Source: a virus. Taken from it: a stretch of DNA of 53,582 nt. Below the pieces are notes generated by a model. That model did no database searches and had not been told where the DNA came from. It saw only the letters and a list, made by a program, of their open reading frames with translations. Shown piece after piece: positions 29,211 through 36,881 of this stretch. Made by a program: the position numbers and the translations under genes. Position 1 is the first letter of the stretch; each line of letters opens with the position of its first letter. The stretch covers positions 1 to 53,582 of IMG/VR virus record IMGVR_UViG_3300036770_002010. One strand, 5' to 3'.

Positions 29211-29463
29211 GACCGATAGTTTTTAATACCATTTTAAGAATCATTCCAAACATTCCTGAAGGTAAACCAATTTGTAATTCTTTACCTTCACACTCTACAA
29301 AACTTTCATCTGCTTTGTTATAAACAAACTGAATAAGTTTTATAGCAGTACTGTAATTAAGTACAATCTTACCATCGGTAGTAATGTACTTGTCTCCAAG
29401 TTCAGTCATGAATTCACCCACGTTAACGGTGTGACATCCAGCTTTAGCAACAAATTTAGGCAT
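29167..29463 (-). CDS. Hypothetical protein (98 residues)
   Basis: Begins MPKFVAKAGCHTVNVGEFMT and has a C-terminal hydrophobic helix (GMFGMILKMVLKTIGLEI). It overlaps the zinc-binding gene by 44 bases, unusually long for this operon, so both frames evolve under mutual constraint. Function unknown. Confidence 0.55.
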   Translation of the reverse strand: MPKFVAKAGCHTVNVGEFMTELGDKYITTDGKIVLNYSTAIKLIQFVYNKADESFVECEGKELQIGLPSGMFGMILKMVLKTIGLEIKFSEKVSDKAS

Positions 29464-29465
29464 AA

Positions 29466-30107
29466 CTATGATTTTTTAATGATTAAAGTAACATCGTTGA
29501 TTGGGTCTACAGCTAAATAGCCAAAGTGTTTATTACTAATATCTGTTGGTGCTTCAAAATCATACCAATCAGATAGAGTAAATCCATGAGCTAAATGAGC
29601 TGGAGTATCTACTGAAGGTTTTTCAGCTAATACACATCTTCTATTTATCTCTACTATATCTCCAGCTTTAATATGTGTAACGTGTTCAGGAACTGCTACT
29701 ACTACACACTTTCTTGAAAATGCCCACGGTGAATCTATGGTTTGTCTAATACCAATACCATTCTGTGTCATTTCCTTCATTGGAATCTTTGGAGCAATAA
29801 TTAATCCTGATTTAGTTCTAGTTGCTTCGATATGATAAGCTCTTACTACAGCAATATGTACTGGAGTGATACTCTTATAATCTTCATCTAGTGTAGTAAT
29901 ATTACTATTATAATCCTTAATGAGTTGCTCTGTTTTATCCCAATGGTCAGTAACTCTTGCTAAATCAAAATTCTCTTTACCAATTTCTGATGATTCACCA
30001 CCTACTCCAGTAAATAGAATCTTTCTATTAGGGTCTGGAAAATTAGCAGCTGCAAATTCAGCTACATTGACACTCATTGCAGGTCTGTCATTCCTCTTCT
30101 TTGTCAT
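29466..30107 (-). CDS. Hypothetical protein with possible GroES-like beta-barrel
   Basis: The 213-residue protein has a C-terminal two-thirds that reads like a co-chaperonin barrel. There is a TKSGLIIAP segment, then VVVAVPEHVTHIKAGDIVEI (compare the GroES pattern of a mobile-loop region, then VLAVG and VKVGDIV), and a closing GYLAVDPINDVTLIIKK. The N-terminal 70 residues are unrelated. T4 gp31 sets a precedent for phage GroES substitutes used in capsid folding. I regard this as a suggestion from pattern only; a capsid decoration protein is an alternative. Confidence 0.5.
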   Translation of the reverse strand: MTKKRNDRPAMSVNVAEFAAANFPDPNRKILFTGVGGESSEIGKENFDLARVTDHWDKTEQLIKDYNSNITTLDEDYKSITPVHIAVVRAYHIEATRTKSGLIIAPKIPMKEMTQNGIGIRQTIDSPWAFSRKCVVVAVPEHVTHIKAGDIVEINRRCVLAEKPSVDTPAHLAHGFTLSDWYDFEAPTDISNKHFGYLAVDPINDVTLIIKKS

Positions 30108-30381
30108 AATACTTTTTTATAATGTTATTAATATATTCTAATTCTTTACTTTCTGGTCTGTGTATCTCTAACTTTTTACGTTTAGCTAATAGTTTCCTAT
30201 CTTTTAAGTTAAACTTACCAAGCCATTCTAGTAGTACATATTTAGTATTCTCTAGTGGATTTCGTAGTATATGTTTCAGCTTTAGTTCAAAGTCTTGAAT
30301 AACAAACTTTACTACAGCTTTACTTTTACCACAATCATTAGCTACCATTGAATATATATCACTTTTACTACTTGGAAGCAT
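30088..30381 (-). CDS. HU/IHF-like DNA-binding protein, short form
   Basis: The 97-residue protein has the two-helix N-terminal layout of HU/IHF (SDIYSMVANDCGKSKAVVKF) and then a strand with VLLEWLGKFNLKDRKL, corresponding to the conserved V-L-GFG-F- element. The long beta arm that wraps DNA is missing and is replaced by a basic segment (KRKKLEIHRP). HU/IHF-like subunits are common in crAss-like and other Bacteroidota phages and may help with packaging or genome compaction. It overlaps the genes on both sides. Confidence 0.6.
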   Translation of the reverse strand: MLPSSKSDIYSMVANDCGKSKAVVKFVIQDFELKLKHILRNPLENTKYVLLEWLGKFNLKDRKLLAKRKKLEIHRPESKELEYINNIIKKYYDKEEE

Positions 30382-30763
30382 AGTTATTTATATGGAATGA
30401 AAATACAAATTGTACATCTTCTTGATTAGTTACAAAGGTATGAAACTTTATTAACTTATCACTTAAAAACCCATAACTATCTACTAAGTTTAATGACATC
30501 AATTCTTTCTTGACTTGAGTAAGTCTTGGTGCTTTCATTCTTAAGTCTTGCATAATATCTACAGAGTAAGGTTTAGCAAAGTAATTTCTAGTAGGGTCTT
30601 GAGCCATTATATAAGATATAGTTTCTAATGCTCTATCTCCAAACTTGAAATTCTTTCTAAGACTAAGTAACTTAAAATAAGTTTCCCAAAAATTCATTTT
30701 AGTTACTCCTTGTGTTGATAATGCTTCTTTTCCAACTTTTCCAGTTAGCAAATTTACTTCCAT
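30368..30763 (-). CDS. Hypothetical protein, possible winged-helix
   Basis: The 131-residue protein has a helix-turn-helix-like central part (DIMQDLRMKAPRLTQVKKEL) followed by strands, a layout compatible with a winged-helix DNA-binding fold. No family certainty. Overlaps the genes on both sides. Confidence 0.55.
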   Translation of the reverse strand: MEVNLLTGKVGKEALSTQGVTKMNFWETYFKLLSLRKNFKFGDRALETISYIMAQDPTRNYFAKPYSVDIMQDLRMKAPRLTQVKKELMSLNLVDSYGFLSDKLIKFHTFVTNQEDVQFVFSFHINNYASK

Positions 30764-31380
30764 TTTATTATTTGTATTCCAGCTGTTAACGATATTGTTT
30801 TGCTTATCATATTATACTGCATACCTAATACATGATTATGTTTAGTTTTATACATTAATCCTAAACCATAATCTCTATTAGCATAAATAGTTCCTGTAAA
30901 TAACAAACTACTCTCTGGAGTAGCTATCTTTACATATTCTATTGTTCTTTCAGGATTTACTACAACAGTATTAGTGAACATACTCTGTATCTCTAAGGTA
31001 TCTAATTTAATACCTCTTTTAGTTCCCATGTAATAACCTCTTACATTTAGTGTATCAAATATAGATACACTTCCTTGTCTGCTACTTAATAAATAAGTTC
31101 TTAATCTATCATCTACTACTATTGTAGTATCATTATCTTCTATTATACTATCTACTTGTACTATAGTATTTACTAACTTTCCAGGTTTATATTTATTTAT
31201 AACAGATACTTTATTTTGTACTACAGCACAAGTATCTTTAAATACAGTAATGTATTCTTTTTTTATTTTAGTATCAGTAACAAATTCAATACCTAATCCT
31301 TTGTTATCGAATATAGTAAAGTAAATTGTTCCTAATATTAATCCAATGACTATTCCTAGTCCGTATTTCATTATTTCCAT
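30754..31380 (-). CDS. Membrane-anchored hypothetical protein, possible spanin-like
   Basis: The 208-residue protein has an N-terminal membrane anchor (residues 7-26, GLGIVIGLILGTIYFTIFD), then a periplasmic-looking region with Val-rich strands and a final beta-rich domain (YGLGLMYKTKHNHVLG). A single N-terminal anchor with a large external domain suits an envelope role, perhaps in lysis. There is no lipobox. The start could be the ATG ending at 31371 (MKYGLG). Confidence 0.6.
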   Translation of the reverse strand: MEIMKYGLGIVIGLILGTIYFTIFDNKGLGIEFVTDTKIKKEYITVFKDTCAVVQNKVSVINKYKPGKLVNTIVQVDSIIEDNDTTIVVDDRLRTYLLSSRQGSVSIFDTLNVRGYYMGTKRGIKLDTLEIQSMFTNTVVVNPERTIEYVKIATPESSLLFTGTIYANRDYGLGLMYKTKHNHVLGMQYNMISKTISLTAGIQIIKWK

Positions 31381-31382
31381 AA

Positions 31383-33014
31383 TTATAGTTTATTTAACGA
31401 AGGTAATAACTTTCCACCATATTTAAATTTATTGTTACTATCTTTTTTATTCATAGTACTAGTAGCTGCTCCTGCTGCTATAGCTGCTGGTGGAAGAACT
31501 GTTTTCATACTACCATATACAGTACCAGTATTATTATAATACCCAACAGCTTTACCAGATTTAACAAAGTTTTCCCAAACATCTTTAGAACCTGTTCTAA
31601 TTATTTTACCAGAATCGTCTTTTATAGTTGTTGTTTGAGAATTAAATCCTGGTTTTACTCTACCTAAATCTAATAATTTAAGATAATCGTTTATTGATTC
31701 ATAAGTTCTTGTTCCTCGTCTACCTGAACTATCACCAAAAACTCCACTCAATGAATTGCCCATATTTAATCCTGGAATATTTTTATAATAATCTTCATCA
31801 GAAATATCTTCTACTTTACCTTTAAATTTACCAGGAATAATTTTTGTATTAAAATAACTTAAACCTTTAGGTGAATTAAAAGTAATTCTACCACTTTCAT
31901 CAATTCCTGTAACTGTGTAAGGAACTCCTGATGTATTTTTTTTAGCTATTATTTCATTTAATTTTGGTAAATTATCATTAAAAGTTTTTACGTAATCTTC
32001 TTTACTTATGTTTTCTATTCCTGATGTAGTTCTATTTACATTTAAATCCGATGCTATAAAATCTACTTTACCATTAGGTTTTAATACTATTTTTTCAAAA
32101 TCTTTATCTGGTAAATTCTTTATTAATTCTTTAGTTTCATTATCTACTCTATTTAAAACACCTTCTCTAGTAAATCCTGATCTACTATATACATTTGTTA
32201 CATTAGGTAATTGTACTTGTGAAGGTGTTCTTCTTTCATTCATTTCTATAATTTCTCTTCTAAAAGATTCAAGAAGGTCTTCATCTCTTTGATTTTTATT
32301 ATCAATAATATTTTCTAATGAAGTTTCAGATTGTCTTCTTAAATTTTCAATTTCTAAATCATTTTCTGCAAATCTTCTTGTAAGTTTATTTTGTACTTTT
32401 TGATTTTTAAAGTCCGTTATTTTAATTGCTTGTTGAGTTGTAATTCCAGGTTGTTGTGTTAAGCTTCTTAAGTCATTTATACTAAAACCTTCTAAACTTC
32501 TTGGCATTGAAAATTTTGGTATTGATGTAGATACTTTATTTGCTATTTTACGTGAATTAGATATTATTTTATTACCAACTTTAACACCAATTCCAGCACC
32601 AATTAAATTAGTTGGGTCTGCTACTATATCAGCTGCAAGACCTAAAGTATTTTTTAATCTACCATCAGGTAATTTACTATTAGCTACAACTTCACCTGGA
32701 GTATTATATTTATTATTAGTTAATCCTCTAGTCATCATTCTTTGTGGTTCAGACATTAATGTTGACGCTGCTGAATATAATTTATCACCAGGAGTTGATT
32801 CTTGATTTATACCCATAATTAATCTATCTTTTAATGATAGATTTCTAGTACTACCAGCATAATCATAACTACCATCACTCTTTCTAACAACACCATAATC
32901 TTTTCCATCACTAGCTTTTGCTATAAGTACATTTGGATTAGTACTACTTTTTCTTACTTGATTACTATCAAATGTAAGTTTACCAAGTCTTTGAGTATTA
33001 GGAAGTATTTTCAT
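31383..33014 (-). CDS. Putative virion protein with shared terminal tags (543 residues)
   Basis: The N-terminus LPNTQRLGKLTFDSN and the C-terminus KYGGKLLPSLNKL match those of the next gene (33017-34312) while the middle differs. It has Arg/Glu-rich helices around residues 210-270 and a Gly/Ala-rich near-terminal segment (LPPAAIAAGAATSTM). No signal peptide. The pattern fits a protein carried inside the capsid or ejected with DNA, targeted by common terminal sequences. Function unknown. Confidence 0.65.
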   Translation of the reverse strand: MKILPNTQRLGKLTFDSNQVRKSSTNPNVLIAKASDGKDYGVVRKSDGSYDYAGSTRNLSLKDRLIMGINQESTPGDKLYSAASTLMSEPQRMMTRGLTNNKYNTPGEVVANSKLPDGRLKNTLGLAADIVADPTNLIGAGIGVKVGNKIISNSRKIANKVSTSIPKFSMPRSLEGFSINDLRSLTQQPGITTQQAIKITDFKNQKVQNKLTRRFAENDLEIENLRRQSETSLENIIDNKNQRDEDLLESFRREIIEMNERRTPSQVQLPNVTNVYSRSGFTREGVLNRVDNETKELIKNLPDKDFEKIVLKPNGKVDFIASDLNVNRTTSGIENISKEDYVKTFNDNLPKLNEIIAKKNTSGVPYTVTGIDESGRITFNSPKGLSYFNTKIIPGKFKGKVEDISDEDYYKNIPGLNMGNSLSGVFGDSSGRRGTRTYESINDYLKLLDLGRVKPGFNSQTTTIKDDSGKIIRTGSKDVWENFVKSGKAVGYYNNTGTVYGSMKTVLPPAAIAAGAATSTMNKKDSNNKFKYGGKLLPSLNKL

Positions 33015-33016
33015 AG

Positions 33017-34312
33017 TTATAGTTTATTTAATGAAGGTAATAGTTTACCTCCATACATTTTCTTATTTTTACTTTGATGTTCTAATAAAGCTTGTTTAGT
33101 TTCATCCCCAAGTATTCCATCAAACCCACCTTCTTTTTTCATAGATTTTGGTAAATTATATCCTCTATTGTTTAATTCTCTTTGTAAAGCTAATGTATCA
33201 AAATTCTTTTTATCAGGATTTAATTTAGAAAGTTCATCATCAGAATAATGCATTTTGTCAAGTTGAGACCTTATATATCCTTTATCTTTTCCATAATCTT
33301 TTATATATATTCTATCGTATATTTCAAAAGGTTTACCAAAATCTACAGGACTTAAATCCCATTTATCATAATAAGATAAATAAGTACCTTTTTTATCTTT
33401 TCCAACTGATACTGTAAAATCACCCATTACACCTTTATTAACTTCACTATCTTTTAAAAGATATTCAGTTCCTAATGGTATATTTGTATTTTTCCATTCA
33501 CCTAAAGTACTATTTACATAAGATATTATTCCATCTTTAAACCCTTCATCATTTTTAAAAGAATAATAATTTACATCTTTGTTTGTAGAAATAGATGGTC
33601 TATAATCTGATATTTTAAAAGTATTATTTTTTTGAGGAATACCTGTATATAATTTAAAAGCATCAAATCTATTATTAATTTGTTTAGTAATATTTTTTTT
33701 ATCCTCAGAACGTTGAAATCCTCCTTTATTATCATAATGACTTCTATCTGATTCTTTATTATTAAATACACCAGCACTTAAAGTTCTACCTATCATATTA
33801 CGATAACTAACAGGAAATAAATTTTTAGAAAGATTTTTATTTAAAGAACTTCTATTTTGCAACTGTTCATTAGTAAGACCAGTTTCTCTTAATTGTTGTT
33901 CAGGCGTTCCTGCATAATTAGTATTATATCTTGTACCTTTATATATAAATTCTTTTTCTCCATTATTTCTTGCACTATTAAAAGCTTCTCCTCTTGTTTT
34001 AAGATTAGATAAATCTTCTACACCCCAGTTTTTAGGATTTAAATTAAGTTCGTTTAATTTATTTACTACTGAACTATATAAAGTAGGTTCTTTTTTAGAA
34101 TTACTTTCTACTTTAGGAGTTTTATCATTAGGGTCATAAAATCTATAACTACCATCTGAGTTTCTTATAACTTGTTTGTAATCATCTGTTAGTAATATTT
34201 TATCCTTACTCTTAGATTGTTGTTGATACAATGAAGATACTGGAAATGTTTTATTAGAATCAAATGAATAGTTTCCTATCTTTTGAATATTAGGTATTAA
34301 GTTATTTTTCAT
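33017..34312 (-). CDS. Putative virion protein with peptidoglycan-binding domain and shared terminal tags
   Basis: The 431-residue protein begins MKNNLIPNIQKIGNYSFDSN and ends MYGGKLLPSLNKL, the same tags as the 543-residue neighbour. Residues about 370-415 read LQRELNNRGYNLP and then GILGDETKQALLEHQ, the PG_binding_1 pattern (hydrophobic-LN-GY, DG-LG--T--A---HQ). The middle is soluble and Lys/Asp/Tyr-rich. A cell-wall-binding module in a probable ejected or tail-tip protein would help wall penetration. It is 2 bases from the 543-residue gene and 2 from the 64-residue gene. Confidence 0.7.
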   Translation of the reverse strand: MKNNLIPNIQKIGNYSFDSNKTFPVSSLYQQQSKSKDKILLTDDYKQVIRNSDGSYRFYDPNDKTPKVESNSKKEPTLYSSVVNKLNELNLNPKNWGVEDLSNLKTRGEAFNSARNNGEKEFIYKGTRYNTNYAGTPEQQLRETGLTNEQLQNRSSLNKNLSKNLFPVSYRNMIGRTLSAGVFNNKESDRSHYDNKGGFQRSEDKKNITKQINNRFDAFKLYTGIPQKNNTFKISDYRPSISTNKDVNYYSFKNDEGFKDGIISYVNSTLGEWKNTNIPLGTEYLLKDSEVNKGVMGDFTVSVGKDKKGTYLSYYDKWDLSPVDFGKPFEIYDRIYIKDYGKDKGYIRSQLDKMHYSDDELSKLNPDKKNFDTLALQRELNNRGYNLPKSMKKEGGFDGILGDETKQALLEHQSKNKKMYGGKLLPSLNKL

Positions 34313-34314
34313 AA

Positions 34315-34509
34315 TTAACAGTTTTTCATTTTACCACCATATTTCATTTTATTCATATCAGGAAGCATTCCACCCATCATTTTACTATTAGCTTTAATCT
34401 TTCTTTCTTGCTTTAACATTTCTGCTGTAGGTTTCTTAGGTGTAGCTCCAGTTCTTTTATTCTCTGCTGCTTTATTTCTTATATTCTTCCAAAGTGAGTT
34501 CTTTTCCAT
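34315..34509 (-). CDS. Small basic protein with the GGK/LP terminal motif
   Basis: The 64-residue, lysine-rich protein begins MEKNSLWKNIRNKAAENKR. Near its end it has GGMLPDMNKMKYGGKMKNC, a rearranged form of the YGGKLLPSLNKL tag on the two genes downstream. The shared motif and adjacency suggest a common destination in the virion. No known family. Confidence 0.65.
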   Translation of the reverse strand: MEKNSLWKNIRNKAAENKRTGATPKKPTAEMLKQERKIKANSKMMGGMLPDMNKMKYGGKMKNC

Positions 34510-34511
34510 AG

Positions 34512-34739
34512 TTATTGTATTTTATCTTTTATAAATTCATCAAACTTATCTTCAGGTACTGTATAAACAATTCCATCTATAGTAACCTCATAGTAGTCTT
34601 TAGGTCTTTTAGCATTAGCAATTAAATCATCTTTACCACCCACTCCATATTTCTCAAATTCTTCATGACTTAATAATATTACTTTATCTCCATAAGGTAT
34701 CTCATATAAATTTACTTTCTTTATATTACTTATATCCAT
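34512..34739 (-). CDS. Hypothetical protein (75 residues), first gene of the late operon
   Basis: Start set at the ATG ending at 34739 (MDISNIKKVNLYEIP). An upstream ATG would add a hydrophobic leader inside the structured RNA and is less likely. The protein is acidic with the segment EEFEKYGVGGKDDLI and the strand pair YEVTIDGIVYTVP. Function unknown. Confidence 0.6.
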   Translation of the reverse strand: MDISNIKKVNLYEIPYGDKVILLSHEEFEKYGVGGKDDLIANAKRPKDYYEVTIDGIVYTVPEDKFDEFIKDKIQ

Positions 34740-35180
34740 AATTAAGTCTTTAGTAGGTATAACAAGGGCAAAACATATTATAATACAGTCAATCATAATA
34801 ATTAGTTTAAAACCTCAAACATCTATATAACAATCAAGCTCACATATTTATATGTGAGTGCCTGAAAGGCATACAAAGCCCATTACAACTTTTTTGTTGT
34901 TTTGAGGTTATTTTGATTTTTAAAAGTTATCTAAGTTTTTCACTGGCGGTCTGACTTTCGTTTTACCAAAGAGATTAAATCTCAATTCCTCCGTTTTCCC
35001 TTACCATGAAAATTCTCACCAAGATGGCAGGAGGATACCCTTAAAACTATTAATAACTTTCTTAAACCTAATGAAGTCCTTCGCTTATGTATTGGCTATC
35101 TACTCCAATCTGCTCTTTAGTCGTGTTAATGCTTTGTGACACTACAACTTAGGATTCTTGGTATCCTTAAAGAGGTTAGA
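34740..35180 (-). ncRNA. Long structured 5' leader of the late operon
   Basis: About 440 bases separate the likely transcription start from the first late ORF, and no credible ORF fills them. On the minus strand there are pairs CTCTTTA/TAAAGAG enclosing AGGAT/ATCCT, an ATTGG/CCAAT hairpin, TCCTCC/GGAGGA, GAGAT/ATCTC, and finally AACCTCAAA/TTTGAGGTT closing over ACAAC/GTTGT, TGCCT/AGGCA and CTCACATAT/ATATGTGAG. That last domain is a four-way junction. Likely a regulatory leader or a processed small RNA. Confidence 0.6.
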
Positions 35181-35185
35181 TATTG

Positions 35186-35215
35186 CAAATATAAACTAAA
35201 AAAACCACAAAGCAA
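35186..35215 (-). promoter_or_regulatory. Main late-operon promoter, Bacteroidota type
   Basis: On the minus strand TATATTTG (plus 35186-35193) is preceded at 19 bases by TTG (plus 35213-35215), matching the Bacteroidota -33/-7 consensus. It points into the structured leader and the leftward operon, so the host sigma factor could drive it. Confidence 0.65.
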
Positions 35216-35224
35216 GTGATTATG

Positions 35225-35386
35225 TTAGTTTAATGAAAAATTATTTAAGTTGCCTATGTCAGTAATTAACTTAACTGTATCAAAATCAATGTCATAGTCT
35301 AAAAGAAACTCAAATATTTCATTGATATTTTTTGCATGAAATTTTAATGGTTGTTCTTTACCATTTAATATTATAGCATACTTCAT
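35225..35386 (-). CDS. Hypothetical small protein (53 residues)
   Basis: Start at the ATG ending at 35386 (MKYAIILNGKEQPLKF); an earlier TTG would run back through the promoter-like site. The protein has a central acidic helix (NEIFEFLLDYDIDFD) and no known domain. A TATATTTG element lies just upstream at plus 35400-35407. The late promoter starts 10 bases beyond its stop, so it is transcribed separately from the late operon. Confidence 0.5.
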   Translation of the reverse strand: MKYAIILNGKEQPLKFHAKNINEIFEFLLDYDIDFDTVKLITDIGNLNNFSLN

Positions 35387-35399
35387 AACTTTTTTCTTG

Positions 35400-35407
35400 C
35401 AAATATA
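35400..35407 (-). promoter_or_regulatory. TATATTTG element upstream of the 53-residue gene
   Basis: A perfect Bacteroidota -7 motif lies 14 bases from the start codon on the minus strand. No clear TTG is seen at -33. The stretch 35408-35630 next to it holds a C6 run, an AT repeat and no gene that I trust. Confidence 0.4.
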
Positions 35408-35630
35408 CACATATATATATATGTACCCCCCGTGTTTTTTAAAAAAAATTAGAGTTGTAAAAGTAGTTTGTTTGTGAGCTGTAGTTAGAAATAAAAAATA
35501 ATGTGTTTACAAGCATCTATATCACAACCCCCACCAACATTTTCAAATTCTTCTACCCCGTCAAAGAATCTAGTGGCAATTGGTGATTGTGGTTGGCTGT
35601 TGTTACTACATAAACTGTAGAATAAAATAG

Positions 35631-35664
35631 ACTTATGTACAGGATATTTCATCTTGAACCAAAA
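35631..35664 (+). promoter_or_regulatory. Early cassette upstream element, copy 1
   Basis: ACTTATGTACAGGATATTTC followed by ATCTTGAACCAAAA. It is the first of six near-identical elements placed just before small plus-strand genes and most probably contains an early promoter plus the start of the leader. Confidence 0.6.
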
Positions 35665-35674
35665 CATTAACATT

Positions 35675-35896
35675 ATGAATATTCAAGCAGAAGATTTATT
35701 TGATTCAATTGAGGTATCACGAGGAGTGATACAAAGAATGATTAAATCTATTGATAACCCAAATAGGGATTTATCAATAGATTGTTACACATCTCAAATA
35801 AGAATTGAACTACACAGAATTGGTGTACTTCAGAATCAAATTATGAGAATATTAGAAACAACAGAACTCCGAGCGCAAGCTGGTGGAGTTATGTAG
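35675..35896 (+). CDS. Small helical early protein (73 residues), cassette 1
   Basis: Start chosen at the ATG at 35675 because it sits 10 bases after the shared ACCAAAA leader; an in-frame TTG at 35654 lies inside the upstream element. The protein is helical and slightly basic in the middle (MNIQAEDLFDSIEVSRG, later RIELHRIGVLQNQIMRI). It has its own upstream element and terminator, so it is a one-gene unit. Function unknown; small early phage proteins of this kind often alter host processes. Confidence 0.65.
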   Translation: MNIQAEDLFDSIEVSRGVIQRMIKSIDNPNRDLSIDCYTSQIRIELHRIGVLQNQIMRILETTELRAQAGGVM

Positions 35897-35901
35897 TAAA
35901 C

Positions 35902-35940
35902 AAGTAGCACATTACATTAGTAGTGTGTTACTTCTCTTTT
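35902..35940 (+). terminator. Terminator of cassette 1
   Basis: AAGTAGCACA pairs with TGTGTTACTT (10 bp with one G-U), 12-base loop, followed by a T-rich tail. Confidence 0.7.
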
Positions 35941-35985
35941 TATACGTTGTATAAAACTATTAGTATAACTAATGTAATGCAATAG

Positions 35986-36020
35986 ACTTATATAATGGAT
36001 ATTTCATTTTGAATCAAAAC
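35986..36020 (+). promoter_or_regulatory. Early cassette upstream element, copy 2
   Basis: ACTTATATAATGGATATTTC followed by ATTTTGAATCAAAA, the clearest form of the repeated element, with a TATAAT core. Confidence 0.6.
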
Positions 36021-36029
36021 CTTTTTATT

Positions 36030-36158
36030 ATGAAAGAATATTTTATGGGTTCTTTTGGAAAAGAACAAAGAAAACTTTTCAATCTTAAAAGATTGAAATC
36101 AAATCCTTTAATCGTTGCTCAAATCATGGATTTAGCAACTAGAAAAGGATGGAAGTAA
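36030..36158 (+). CDS. Very small basic protein (42 residues), cassette 2
   Basis: Begins MKEYFMGSFGKEQRKLFNLK and ends LATRKGWK. It is framed by the second copy of the upstream element and a GC-containing hairpin terminator, which is the main reason to accept such a short gene. It has many Lys/Arg and a central helix. Possibly binds nucleic acid or a host protein. Function unknown. Confidence 0.6.
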   Translation: MKEYFMGSFGKEQRKLFNLKRLKSNPLIVAQIMDLATRKGWK

Positions 36159-36165
36159 AAGAAAT

Positions 36166-36200
36166 AGAGTAGTAGCAATAGTTACTACTCTTTCTTTTTT
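36166..36200 (+). terminator. Terminator of cassette 2
   Basis: AGAGTAGTA pairs with TACTACTCT, 8-base loop, followed by TTCTTTTTTT. Confidence 0.8.
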
Positions 36201-36226
36201 TAAAGTAAGTGTATATATATTACACA

Positions 36227-36261
36227 AACTAATGTAATGGATATTTTATCTTGAACCAAAA
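36227..36261 (+). promoter_or_regulatory. Early cassette upstream element, copy 3
   Basis: AACTAATGTAATGGATATTT followed by TATCTTGAACCAAAA. The 5' part differs from the other copies, while the ATGGATATTT and TTGAACCAAAA parts are kept. Confidence 0.55.
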
Positions 36262-36269
36262 TTAATATT

Positions 36270-36461
36270 ATGTTTTCACAAGAAGAATTTGGAGAATTAC
36301 TAGTGTTAGCACTAGAAAAAGCGTATGATGATTTAATATCATTACCAAAGAATGAGAAATATTATAATACAAAATTGTATAATACTATTCTCACTCGTTA
36401 TGAAAAAACAGTAGAAATTTGTAATTTCTATGTTGAACATTCAGATGATTTAATATGGTAA
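36270..36461 (+). CDS. Small early protein (63 residues), cassette 3
   Basis: An acidic, helical protein (MFSQEEFGELLVLALEKAYD) with many Tyr and Asn residues in the middle. It has its own upstream element and a terminator with GAAA tetraloop. No known family. Confidence 0.65.
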   Translation: MFSQEEFGELLVLALEKAYDDLISLPKNEKYYNTKLYNTILTRYEKTVEICNFYVEHSDDLIW

Positions 36462-36467
36462 TAAAAT

Positions 36468-36499
36468 AAGAGTAATAGAAATATTACTCTTCTTTTTTT
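36468..36499 (+). terminator. Terminator of cassette 3 with GAAA tetraloop
   Basis: AAGAGTAATA pairs with TATTACTCTT around a GAAA loop, followed by CTTTTTTTC. Confidence 0.85.
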
Positions 36500-36517
36500 C
36501 ATACTATATATTCATAT

Positions 36518-36550
36518 ACTTATATAATGGATATTTCTTTTTGAATCAAA
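36518..36550 (+). promoter_or_regulatory. Early cassette upstream element, copy 4
   Basis: ACTTATATAATGGATATTTC followed by TTTTTGAATCAAA. The start codon is 25 bases further on, more than in copies 1-3. Confidence 0.6.
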
Positions 36551-36575
36551 TGTTTAATCTTAAAAAATAATTACA

Positions 36576-36824
36576 ATGAATTTAAAAAAAGATTTTGGAA
36601 CTGTTTATTTAGAAACAAGTATCAAAAAAGGAGAATTTGATTATTATAAAGCCATTAAATCTTTAATGGATAATAATGGTTATAATACTGCATCTTGTGA
36701 TATTTGTTCAGTAGAAACAGAATGGAATAATGAAGAAGTTGATATAAAATTCAAATTTGTTCATTATTCTGTATCAACTATGAGTACAGAACCTTTCTTT
36801 AAAGTTAAGTTTAAAGAAGCGTAG
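36576..36824 (+). CDS. Small early protein (82 residues), cassette 4
   Basis: An acidic alpha/beta protein with CDIC near residue 41, then strands (VDIKFKFVHYSVSTM). The opening MNLKKDFGTVYLETS predicts a short helix and strand. It is framed by its own element and terminator. Function unknown. Confidence 0.65.
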   Translation: MNLKKDFGTVYLETSIKKGEFDYYKAIKSLMDNNGYNTASCDICSVETEWNNEEVDIKFKFVHYSVSTMSTEPFFKVKFKEA

Positions 36825-36830
36825 TAAAAT

Positions 36831-36860
36831 AGAGTAGTAGAAATACTACTCTTATTTTTT
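36831..36860 (+). terminator. Terminator of cassette 4 with GAAA tetraloop
   Basis: AGAGTAGTA pairs with TACTACTCT around GAAA, followed by TATTTTTT. Confidence 0.85.
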
Positions 36861-36881
36861 ATACTACACAACTATATATAT

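Noticed and set aside
35388-35450. AT dinucleotide run and C6 tract as a replication origin
   Set aside because: Low-complexity sequence in an AT-rich divergent region is expected; there are no iterons or clustered binding sites to support an origin.
35485-35673. Minus-strand frame of 62 residues with a protein-like end (FFDGVEEFENVGGGCDIDAC)
   Set aside because: The only start codons lie inside or beyond the plus-strand promoter-like element of cassette 1, and the frame runs against the early genes. It could be a gene remnant, but I cannot support it as a gene.
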